From Regnicoccus_A sp014224355 (lineage in GTDB: Bacteria > Cyanobacteriota > Cyanobacteriia > PCC-6307 > Cyanobiaceae), in the NCBI RefSeq assembly GCF_050920705.1, contig NZ_CP154799.1:2604001-2668000 (forward strand): a stretch of DNA of 64,000 nt, in the 5' to 3' direction. Under the pieces are notes generated by a model, which worked only from the letters and a program-made list of their open reading frames with translations, was not told where the DNA came from and did no database searches. The position numbers and the translations under genes are program-made. Below are positions 56,638-64,000 of the stretch, piece by piece; position 1 is the first letter of the stretch; each line of letters begins with the position of its first letter.

Positions 56638-57547
56638 GCCGGAGAGAGCTCGGCGATCAGCTCCCGCAGCTCTCCTTCCTCCACGCCGTACACCTCGTTG
56701 CAGAAGTGGCAGGTGAGCTCGGCGCGGCCGTCCTCCCGCAGAATCGAAGCCAGTTCCTGCTCACCCAGCAGCCGCAGGGCGTTGACACTGCGGCGGCGGG
56801 TGCACGGGCAGTGGAAGGTCACGTCCTGTCGGGCCTCGGCTTCCTCCAGCAACTGGGGATCGAGATCAGGGAAAATATCTTCCAACAGCTGCTTGAGATC
56901 GTCCTTGCAGGCAGCCAGACGCCCGCTGAAACCGCTGATCTCCCGGCACCGCTCCTCCAGCAGCGCCACCAGTGCAGGCTCCCGTGCCGCCTTGGGGAGC
57001 ACCTGCACCAGCACACCGCCGGAGCAACGCACACCGGAGCTGTCGATCTGCTCGCCTACGAACACCGCCGAGGGTGTCTGCTCGGAATGGAGCAGATAGG
57101 AGGCCACGTCGTCGCCGATGCCGCCGCTCACCAGTTCCACGGTGCTGCTGAACGGCTCCCCCTTGCCCAGGTCACGCACCACGTGCAGGTAACCGGTGCC
57201 GGTGGCCTGGCGGAAGTCGAACTGGTGCTGACCATCGGCCTCCTCGAGCAGGTCGAGCTCAAGCGCGGGGTGACCCACATAGCCGCGCACCGTGCCATCG
57301 CGGCCCGCATCCACCATCAGCCCACGCAGGGGGCCATCCGACTGGATGCGCAGGTTAACCCGCCCGTGGGCCACCTTCATCGAGCTGGCCAGCAGCAGTC
57401 CGGCCGTCATCGCCCGCCCCAGCAGAGCTGTGGTGAGGTAGGAGAGCCCATGGCGGCGGCGGGCGTAGCGGCTGGTGACGGTCGTGAGCGCCGCCACCAG
57501 GCGGATTCCCCCTCGGCCGCCGTGGCCCTCACCAACTGATCGGGCAT
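56634..57547 (-). CDS. hslO: Hsp33 redox-regulated chaperonin, frameshifted in this sequence
   Basis: The frame from 57497 to 56634 holds the Hsp33 core and the C-terminal zinc module CPC ... CHFC (the redox switch). The usual N-terminus is in another frame: M-P-D-Q-L-V-R-A-T-A-A-E-G from ATG 57547. The frames would join as EGGIRLVAALTTV if the C5 run at 57508-57512 were C6, giving a normal-length Hsp33 of about 304 residues. Hsp33 is a chaperone activated by oxidation. ABC ATPase lies 18 bases upstream on the same strand. Confidence 0.93.
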
Positions 57548-57565
57548 CGCTCGCCCTCCCCCAAC

Positions 57566-58213
57566 TCAGGGCATCGTACGGAGCGCCGGCAGGGCCTGAA
57601 GGCCCCCGTCGCTCAGGCGCCAGGCCTGCCTCACCACGCTCTGGAACACCTCCGGCTCATGGGTGACCACCAGCAGAGCCCGCTGGCAGCCGAGCTGGGC
57701 GATCAGCTGCAGCACCTCGTGGCGCACCGACCAGTCCAGCCCTGCGGTGGGCTCATCCAGCAGCAGCACCTTCGGGTTCCGCAGCAGCTGCACCGCCAGG
57801 GCCAGGCGCCGCTGCTGGCCGCCGCTGAGCCGCTCCGGCGCCTGCTGCAGCGACACCCCCTGCAGACCCACCTGGGCCAGCACCGCCTCCAGCCGCTCGC
57901 TTCCCAGCCGGCGCTGCCCCAGCTTGAGTTCCTGGCCCACGCTCAGGCCAAGGAAATGGCGTTCGGGAAACTGGAACACCAGGCCGCTCAGCCAGCGGCG
58001 CTGACGGCCCGACACCGGCTGGCCCTGCCAGAGGATCGTGCCGCCGCTGGGTTCCGCCAGCCCACTGATCAGCTCCAGCAGGGTGCTCTTACCGCTGCCG
58101 CTGCGGCCCGCCACCAGCACCGGCTCGCCCACGGGCAGTGTCAGGCTGAGATCGCGCAATACCGGCTCGGGGGTGGTGGCCGGGTGGTAGCGGATCGATC
58201 GGAGCTCCAGCAT
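57566..58213 (-). CDS. ABC transporter ATP-binding protein (ECF/CbiO-like)
   Basis: The 215-residue ATPase from ATG 58213 has Walker A AGRSGSGKSTLL, signature LSGGQQRRLALAVQLL, Walker B VLLLDEPTAGLD and switch His in VVTHEPE. The sequence resembles energy-coupling-factor and cobalt-type ATPases. No permease is adjacent; plant chloroplast homologues of this small group also occur as soluble proteins. It is upstream of hslO by 18 bases and shares an 84-base divergent gap with the DUF3531 gene. Confidence 0.9.
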   Translation of the reverse strand: MLELRSIRYHPATTPEPVLRDLSLTLPVGEPVLVAGRSGSGKSTLLELISGLAEPSGGTILWQGQPVSGRQRRWLSGLVFQFPERHFLGLSVGQELKLGQRRLGSERLEAVLAQVGLQGVSLQQAPERLSGGQQRRLALAVQLLRNPKVLLLDEPTAGLDWSVRHEVLQLIAQLGCQRALLVVTHEPEVFQSVVRQAWRLSDGGLQALPALRTMP

Positions 58214-58297
58214 GGCGGACCACGGACCGCACCAGCTTGCAGCAGCCGCCACCGTGTTTGATGGGATCACCAGTCGATGCTGGAAGGAGCAACGCCC

Positions 58298-58750
58298 ATG
58301 GACATTCGCTTCCGCGAGGTGGATCCGTTCAACTGCTGGATCTGGTTGCGCTTCCCCAATCCCCCCGGTCAGGGGGAGAAGGGATACATCGACACGGTGT
58401 TCGACAGCTGGTTCTTCCTGGGCAAGCTGGGCGGGTTCAACGCCGAATGCCTGCAGGTGCACGAGGAGGGGATCGACCTCAGCGCCATGGACTACGACAT
58501 CGAGGCCGCCGAGGCAACTCTCCCCGCGCTGATGCACAGCATGGGTGAACCGGAATACCGCGACGCCTGGTGCCGCTGCTGGGTCGACCTGGGCACCAGC
58601 GATGGGGTGGCCCTCGATGTGCTCATCAACGCCCTGCGTCAGCTCGACAACGACGTGGTGGAGATCGAGGAGATCGTGATCGGTGGCGTCAATGACGACT
58701 GGCCGGTGGAGGAGGTGCCCGAGGCCCTTTTCCCCCTCGGCGCCAACTGA
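58298..58750 (+). CDS. DUF3531-family protein
   Basis: The 150-residue protein from ATG 58298 (GGAAGGAG upstream) starts with MDIRFREVDPFNCWIWLRF and shows the DUF3531 pattern with FDSWFFLGKLGGFNAECLQV. The family is found in cyanobacteria and plastids, and has no assigned function. rsmE starts 8 bases after its stop, suggesting co-transcription. Confidence 0.87.
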   Translation: MDIRFREVDPFNCWIWLRFPNPPGQGEKGYIDTVFDSWFFLGKLGGFNAECLQVHEEGIDLSAMDYDIEAAEATLPALMHSMGEPEYRDAWCRCWVDLGTSDGVALDVLINALRQLDNDVVEIEEIVIGGVNDDWPVEEVPEALFPLGAN

Positions 58751-58758
58751 GGGCGGCG

Positions 58759-59514
58759 GTGCGGGAACTGCGCCGGCTGCTGATTTCGCCCGAGCGGCTG
58801 GCGACCGGCACCACCCTGGCCCTGACCACCGAGGAGAGCCGGTATCTCAGCCGCGTACTGCGCTACGGGCCCGGAGACCGCTTCGCCGTGATCGACGGGC
58901 AGGGCCAGCTCTGGAGTGTGGTGCTGCTCGATGGCCCCCAGGCCCGCCTGGACCAGCCGCTCGATCGCCCCCTGCAGCGCCAGGCGGCAGCCAGCCCCTG
59001 GCTAGAGCTGGCGGTGGCGGTGCCCAGGCTCGACTTTGACGTGGTGGTGCGCATGGCCTGCGAGCTGGGGGTGGACCGGCTCCAGCCCCTGGCGGCTGAG
59101 CACGCCGCCCTCCGGGGCAGCTGGAAGGCGGCCCGCTGGCAGGCGATCCTGCGTGAAGCCTGCGAGCAGTGCGAACGCCTCTGGCTGCCGCAGCTGCTGG
59201 AACCGCTCGAAGCGATCACCTACCTGGCCAGATCGCGGCAGGACTTGCAACTGCTGGCCTGCACCCGGGAGGGAGAGCTGCCGCTGCTGAGCGCCGTTCT
59301 GCCCCGGCCACGTTCCGGCGCCTCAGCCGAGCCGCCCCCCGGGGTGGTGCTGGCGATCGGAGCGGAGGGCGGCTGGAGCCCTGCAGAAGCCAGGGCCGCT
59401 CAAAAGGCTGGCTGGCGCAGGGTGAGCCTGGGGCCCCACATCCTGCGCACCTCCACGGCGGCCGTGGCGGGGTTGGCCTCGCTGGCGCAATGGCGGACGG
59501 CGGGCGACGCGTGA
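58759..59514 (+). CDS. rsmE: 16S rRNA (uracil1498-N3)-methyltransferase
   Basis: The 251-residue protein has the RsmE PUA-like N-terminus (RYLSRVLRYGPGDRFAVIDG) and a knotted SPOUT domain: VLAIGAEGGWSPAEA and SLGPHILRTSTAAVAGLASL. It methylates U1498 of 16S rRNA. The start is GTG 58759. It follows the DUF3531 gene by 8 bases. Confidence 0.95.
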   Translation: MRELRRLLISPERLATGTTLALTTEESRYLSRVLRYGPGDRFAVIDGQGQLWSVVLLDGPQARLDQPLDRPLQRQAAASPWLELAVAVPRLDFDVVVRMACELGVDRLQPLAAEHAALRGSWKAARWQAILREACEQCERLWLPQLLEPLEAITYLARSRQDLQLLACTREGELPLLSAVLPRPRSGASAEPPPGVVLAIGAEGGWSPAEARAAQKAGWRRVSLGPHILRTSTAAVAGLASLAQWRTAGDA

Positions 59515-59530
59515 GTGGAGGCCAGCCGCT

Positions 59531-59887
59531 TCAGCGGCCGCGCATGCCGCTGGCCATCTCCTTGAACATCGCCAGGTTGGCGCCCGCGCGGCGGCGGGCA
59601 CGGGGCAGCGCCCCGGAGGGGATCAAGCGCTCCGGGGAGAAGGTGACGACGCTGGGGGCAGGGCGGTTCTCCTGATCCCGCCGCAGCTCGGCCGCGATCG
59701 CCTCGGCGGTGGTGAGTATCTGGGCGGAAGCGGAGGCGGCTTCAGGGGCCACCGGGGCAGCCATGGCCTTGGGCGCTTCAGCCTTCGCAGCCTTGGGAGC
59801 GACCTGAGCCACGGGAGCAACCGTCACAGGCTTGTCGGCAGCGTCCTTGTCGAGGTTGAGGAAGAACCCCTTGGGCTTGAAGATCAT
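59531..59887 (-). CDS. small Ala/Pro-rich protein
   Basis: The 118-residue product begins with MIFKPKGFFLNLDKDAADKPV, then a low-complexity Ala/Pro/Lys-rich region (about 20-60), then a more ordered C-terminal half with NLAMFKEMASGMRGR. The ordered ends and low-complexity middle suggest a real cyanobacterial protein of unknown function. It converges with rsmE. Confidence 0.6.
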   Translation of the reverse strand: MIFKPKGFFLNLDKDAADKPVTVAPVAQVAPKAAKAEAPKAMAAPVAPEAASASAQILTTAEAIAAELRRDQENRPAPSVVTFSPERLIPSGALPRARRRAGANLAMFKEMASGMRGR

Positions 59888-60042
59888 GACGCCGGCCAGC
59901 CAGGACGTAAGAGCTGATTATCCGCCGCAACGGGACCGCCTCGACAGGCCCGTTGGGGAGTGCAACAGAGGGCTGCACCGACGCCAACGGCACCAGCACT
60001 GCACAGCCGGGCGGGGAAACTGGTGGCCGACGGACCCCCGCT

Positions 60043-60801
60043 GTGCTGCCCCCCTGGACTCCCGCCCCGGCACCTGCGGCTGCGTGGCCGCTGGCTTTCG
60101 CCATCAACGCCGGGCTGATCACCGCCGCCCAGCGGCTGCCACTGCTCACCAAGGCGGGCTGGGTACATGCCGGCATTCTCGGAACGCTGCTCTGGGGCTG
60201 CCTCGGCTGGCGCGGCTGGCTGGCGGTGGTGCTCTACCTGGCCCTGGGCTCGGCCGTGACCCGGCTCGGGATCAGGCGCAAGCAGGAGCAGGGGCTGGCG
60301 GAGGCCCGTGGCGGCCGGCGCGGCCCCGAGAACGTCTGGGGGTCGGCGGCCACAGGTGCCGTTCTGGCCCTACTCACCACCTTGCCCGGAGCGCCGATTC
60401 CCTGGTTGCTGATCGGGTTTGCCGCCAGCTTCGCCGCCAAGCTGGCCGACACCTGTGGCAGCGAGATCGGCAAGCGCTGGGGGCGCACCACCGTGCTGAT
60501 CACCACCCTGCGGCCTGTCCCCCCGGGCAGTGAAGGGGCCATCAGCCTGGAGGGGTCCCTGGCCAGCCTCGGCGGCAGCGCCCTGATGGCTCTGGTGCTG
60601 CTCTTCCTCGGACTGCTGCCGGGCAGCGCCGCGGCCCTGCTGGTGACGGCGGTGGGGCTGGTGGCCACGTTGATCGAGAGTCTGATCGGCGCCAGCCTGC
60701 AGGGGCGCCTGGCCTGGCTCAGCAATGAACTGGTGAACGGCCTGCAGACCCTGATCGCCGCCCTGCTGGCACTGGGGCTGGCCCCGTTGCTGGGGCTCTG
60801 A
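60043..60801 (+). CDS. DUF92/TIGR00297 membrane protein, VTE6-like (phytyl-phosphate kinase family)
   Basis: The 252-residue protein (GTG 60043) has six or seven membrane helices and the family motif KLADTCGSEIGKRWGR, plus GPENVWGSAATGAVLALL. DUF92/TIGR00297 proteins include plant VTE6, which phosphorylates phytyl phosphate for tocopherol and phylloquinone recycling. Enzyme role is inferred from the family. Its last 83 bases overlap the 3' end of the convergent sigma-factor gene. Confidence 0.85.
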   Translation: MLPPWTPAPAPAAAWPLAFAINAGLITAAQRLPLLTKAGWVHAGILGTLLWGCLGWRGWLAVVLYLALGSAVTRLGIRRKQEQGLAEARGGRRGPENVWGSAATGAVLALLTTLPGAPIPWLLIGFAASFAAKLADTCGSEIGKRWGRTTVLITTLRPVPPGSEGAISLEGSLASLGGSALMALVLLFLGLLPGSAAALLVTAVGLVATLIESLIGASLQGRLAWLSNELVNGLQTLIAALLALGLAPLLGL

Positions 60802-61675
60802 GTGCAGCCGCGGCGGCTCCCGCACGCGCCGGCCAGACCGGCGGCGCCTGGCGGACCTGCACCAGCTCCAGGATTTCCTCGCGCAACAGCAGCACAAGGG
60901 CCTCGAAGCGCCGCTGGGTGGCCCGGGCCGGCAGGCCCTGAGCCTCCCCCAGGCGCCTCCAGGAGGATCCGTGGAGCACCCGCTCCAGCAACAGCTGACG
61001 CAGGGAGGGATCGAGACGACCCAGACGGTGACTCATCCAGCGCTGCGTCTCGGCTTCACAGCAGAGGGAGTCCCCCTCGTGGTCGGCGCGGCAGGGATCC
61101 GGCCGCTCGCGGGCCGGGAGCCGATCCAGCAGCGTGCCGCCCCGCTCATCCCCATCGGCAGTGGGAGCGTCGAGGCTGCGCAGCCGCAGAGCCTGGTGCA
61201 GCTCCACCGCCTCACGCCAGCGCTGCGGCGAGCAGCCCAGGGCCGTCGCAAGCTCCTCCTCCCCCAGCGCAGGCAGCTGGCGATGCTGACGCTGCTGCTC
61301 CAGGGCCTGGCCACGCCGGTGCAGCTCGCGCAGCTGGCGGGAGCAGCGCAGAGGCTGCTCGTGATCGCGCAGGTGGTGCTGCATCGCCCCGCGGACGTAG
61401 GGCACCGCGAAGCTGCTCAGAGCAGTGGGGCGCGATGGATCAAAGGCCTCGATCGCACGGATCAGCCCAAGGCAGCCCAGTTGCACCAGATCCTCGAGTG
61501 GCAGGCGGGTGCTCGCGCTCACGCGTCCAGCCACCTGGCGCACCAGGGGCAGGTTCAACTCCACCAGCCGGTTGCGCAGCCGGTGGTCAGCACTGCTGTG
61601 AAAGCGCTGAAGCAGGTCGGCATTGCGGCTGTGGAGGTCCTGGTCCTGGTGAGGCTGGGGGCGTGGATCTGGCAT
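60719..61675 (-). CDS. sigma-70 family RNA polymerase sigma factor (group 2/3)
   Basis: The 318-residue protein has region 2 (LPLEDLVQLGCLGLIRAIEAFDPS, then SSFAVPYVRGAMQHHLRDH) and region 4 with a C-terminal helix-turn-helix (LRQLLLERVLHGSSWRRLGEAQG). Region 1.1 is missing, so it is an alternative, not primary, sigma factor. The last 45 residues are low-complexity (Ala/Arg/Pro) and lie over the convergent DUF92 gene; the true C-terminus may end earlier. Confidence 0.85.
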   Translation of the reverse strand: MPDPRPQPHQDQDLHSRNADLLQRFHSSADHRLRNRLVELNLPLVRQVAGRVSASTRLPLEDLVQLGCLGLIRAIEAFDPSRPTALSSFAVPYVRGAMQHHLRDHEQPLRCSRQLRELHRRGQALEQQRQHRQLPALGEEELATALGCSPQRWREAVELHQALRLRSLDAPTADGDERGGTLLDRLPARERPDPCRADHEGDSLCCEAETQRWMSHRLGRLDPSLRQLLLERVLHGSSWRRLGEAQGLPARATQRRFEALVLLLREEILELVQVRQAPPVWPARAGAAAAALRAPATGPAPVPAGRRSGSAGRSPVHC

Positions 61676-61786
61676 GGCGGGGACAGCGGTGGGTCCGTGG
61701 TTCCACCCTCTGCCGAGCTGCCCTGGCCGCGCTTCACCCCAACCGGGGAACAGTCCTCCCCCAGATGGGTGATTGGGCCGGCCGTT

Positions 61787-62467
61787 TCAGTGGGCCGGCG
61801 TGCGGGCCAGGCGCGACTCCAGACCCGCCCAGGCCAGCAGGGCAGGCCACTGGCGCACCTGCTCATACACCCGGCCATGGCCGTCGGGATTGAGATGCAG
61901 GCCATCGGCGCTCAGCAGCCGACTCCAGTGGGGATCATCCAGCAGAGGCTCCAGCAGCGGCAGGAAGGGCACATCGGCCTCCAGGCAGGCCTCCTCAAGC
62001 AGGCACTCGTACTGGCGCACCGTGGCCAGCTGATACCAGAGGCAACCGGCGAAGGGCATCGCCGCCTCATCCACCGGCGTCAGCCCCAGCACCAGCACCG
62101 GAGCCAGCCGCACCGCCTCCCGCAACAGCTGCTGCAAGCCGAAGAGGAAAGCCTCCGGCGCCAGTTGGTGGCGCCCATCGGGACGACCGACCCGGGCCGT
62201 GTCGTTCAGACCGACGCTGATCACAATGCCCTGGGGGGCCTGACGGCGCAGCTCACCCCGGCAGCCCACCTCCCCATGCAGGCGGGTCGCCAGCCGCTCC
62301 AGTCCATCGCCGCGAACCCCGAGGTTGTAGAGCACGGGCCCTTCGGGCAGACCCATCCAGTGGCGCCGCAGCCGCTCGCACCAGCCGCCGCCATCGGGAT
62401 CCCCCCAGCCGTAGACACCGCTGTCCCCCAGCACGATCAGCTTGCGTGGTGTCGGGGTCTCGGCCAT
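61787..62467 (-). CDS. SGNH/GDSL-family hydrolase
   Basis: The 226-residue protein shows the SGNH blocks: VLGDSGVYGWG with nucleophile Ser, a Gly in NLGVRGDG, the Asn in VSVGLNDT, and the DxxH pair in ADGLHLNPDGH. It has no signal peptide. It follows the PhnE-like permease gene by 11 bases on the same strand and could be co-transcribed. An esterase or lipase role is likely; substrate unknown. Confidence 0.9.
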   Translation of the reverse strand: MAETPTPRKLIVLGDSGVYGWGDPDGGGWCERLRRHWMGLPEGPVLYNLGVRGDGLERLATRLHGEVGCRGELRRQAPQGIVISVGLNDTARVGRPDGRHQLAPEAFLFGLQQLLREAVRLAPVLVLGLTPVDEAAMPFAGCLWYQLATVRQYECLLEEACLEADVPFLPLLEPLLDDPHWSRLLSADGLHLNPDGHGRVYEQVRQWPALLAWAGLESRLARTPAH

Positions 62468-62478
62468 GGGCTTGGGCG

Positions 62479-64000
62479 TCAGGCCGCCAGCAGGCGCCGG
62501 CGGAGGCGGTCGCTGAGATCTTCCCCCACCAGGGTGAGCACCACGTAGACCGCCACCAGGGCGATCAACTGATCGATCGCGAAGGAACTGAGGGCCTCCA
62601 GCAGCAGGCTGCCCAGCCCCGCCGCCCCCACCAGACCCACCACCACCGTTTCGCGCAGGATCACATCGGCGCGGTAAGCGCCATAGGCCAGGTAAGAGCG
62701 GGCCAGGACGCTGAAGCGGCCGTAGAGCAGGGCGAGCCGCGGGCCGGTGCCGGCGGCCCCCAGGGCCTCCTCCGCCAGAACCGAAGCCGACTCCTCCGCC
62801 TCCAGAAGCAGGCGGCCGAGGATGCCCAGGTTGTGGAAGGCCAGGGCCAGTGCAGCCGTGAGCACTCCCGGTTGCAGCACAAACAGCAGCAGCAGGGCCG
62901 TTAGGGGGGTGGCCAGAGCCGCCCCAGGGCCCAGATGGCCTGCATCAGCACCCGTCCCCAGGGCCAGGGGGCCATCATCAGCAGCAGCAGCGGTGCGCTG
63001 CCCACCGCCAGGGCGGCCGCCAGCAGGGTGAGCCCCAGGGTGGAGCCGATCAGCGAGGGCCAGGGCAAGGCCGCCACCGCCGGCCAGTCGGCTGACCAGG
63101 GGGGCAGGGGCTGGAGCTGTCCCAGCTGCAGAGGGTTGACCCCCAGCGCCATGGCCACCACCACCAGCACCGGCAGCAGCAGAAGCAGGCCGAGGGCCAC
63201 CTCCCGACCACCACGCCCGACCGAGCGGTGCGTCAGGCCGAAGCGGGCCGGCATCGCCCAACGCCGCCGCAGGCCCCGCAGCAGGGCCTCCAGCGCCAGC
63301 ATCACCAGCAACAGCAACCACAGACCGCTCCAGAGCTCGTGGAACTGCAGCGACTGGAGGGTGAGGCGCAGATCGGTGCCCAGCCCACCGAGGCCGAACA
63401 CCCCCAACAGGGTGGCGCTGCGCAGGGAGCATTCCAGACGGTAGCCGCCATAGCTGAGCACTCCAGGCTGCAGGGCCGGCCCCAGGGCGGTGAGCAAGGC
63501 CGGCCCTGCGGGTGCTCCCGCCAGGCGCAGGGCCTCCAGACCCTTGGTGGGCAGGGCATCGAGCAGATCACTCACCACCCGCGCCACCAGGGCGGCGTAG
63601 GGGATGGTGATCGCCAGCACCGCCACCACCGGCTGGAGACCGAGCAGCTGCAACAGCAGCAGACCCCAGAGCAGCTCATGCACCGCCCGGGGCACCGCCA
63701 GCAGCCGGCGCATCCATGCCGCCGGCAGGGCGCTGCCGGTGGCTGTCCGCCAGACCGTGCGGGAGCTGAGCACCCCGCCCAGCAGCCCCAGCGCGAGGCT
63801 CAAGGCCCAGCCGAGCAAGGCGATGCCCACGGTGACCCCCAGGCCGGAGAGGGCGGAACCCAGCACCTGTGGGTCCAGGGACGGGCTGAAGGCCGCCCGG
63901 GCGAACTGGCCGATCAGGTCCCAGCCACCGCCGTGGAAGACAGCGGGGAGCATCAGCAGCACCGGCAGCCAGACCAGGGCGGGCAGCAGGGGGAGCAGGG
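62479..64000 (-). CDS. PhnE-like phosphonate-type ABC permease, two-domain, frameshifted, partial at window end
   Basis: Two consecutive permease domains, each with five or six helices and the ABC-permease EAA-type loop (EALRLAGAPAGPALL in the first; EEALGAAGTGPRLALL in the second). The frame is interrupted at a run of six G (62904-62909); adding one base joins WPPP to LTALLLLFVLQPG. The 5' end extends past base 64000 (LLPALVWLPVLLM in frame). Fused two-domain PhnE permeases occur in phosphonate or related uptake systems; substrate and partner genes lie outside the window. Confidence 0.85.

Overview
The window looks like chromosome from a GC-rich picocyanobacterium of the Cyanobium/Synechococcus type. 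The evidence is the set of small cyanobacterial families (high-light-inducible protein, PAM68, CPP1-like, DUF3288, DUF1816, DUF3531, DUF92/VTE6-like), a B12-dependent class II ribonucleotide reductase, and an uninterrupted dnaE without the split intein of many filamentous cyanobacteria. The genus is an inference from gene content.

Layout. 0-2.8 kb: the tail of a probable PhoU-domain protein, a CorA transporter, a Nif11-domain protein and a decayed IS1182-type transposase. 2.8-6.1 kb: an A+T-richer patch with a two-gene operon (PlsC-like acyltransferase plus alpha/beta hydrolase, the two halves of phytyl ester synthase/DGAT-type enzymes) and an orphan membrane protein. 6.3-14 kb: a second Nif11 protein, a CHAD protein, and a long leftward cluster (DUF4334, alcohol dehydrogenase, NUDIX, ABC ATPase, three small envelope proteins) ending in tRNA-Pro(GGG) and its terminator; then TspO, GlsB and TPR proteins. 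14.4-20.3 kb: a large type I sulfatase, a HLIP, a tandem cupin protein and MsrA. 20.3-39.5 kb: dense core genome with an ABC exporter, trpD, carA, a STAS protein, mini-RNase III, an RlmB-like methyltransferase, gatA, dnaE, PAM68, rpsO, ruvA, gadB and dnaG. 39.5-51.4 kb: an accessory region with a decayed FAD oxidase, an AMP-dependent ligase, secreted META and glycine-zipper proteins, an IS3 element, a YjbR-like protein and a low-GC NYN protein. 51.4-64 kb: core genome again with nrdJ, prfC, CPP1-like, hslO, an ABC ATPase, rsmE, a VTE6-like protein, a sigma factor, a GDSL hydrolase and a PhnE-like permease running off the right end.

A pattern across the right half matters to any user of this sequence. 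Six genes (34.3, 42.5, 45.0, 46.8, 57.5 and 62.9 kb) are each broken by what looks like a one-base length error in a C or G run. Restoring one base, or removing one at 46.8 kb, rejoins each protein, including conserved hslO and the PhnE-like permease. This points to homopolymer sequencing error, or less likely to slippage-prone real loci. I annotate them as single genes with a frameshift.

Functional links: the phytyl ester synthase-like operon and the VTE6-like gene could both act in recycling phytol and fatty acids from chlorophyll turnover. MsrA, Hsp33, HLIP and PAM68 belong to light and oxidative stress handling and photosystem upkeep. I see no CRISPR array, rRNA, prophage or recognisable defence operon.
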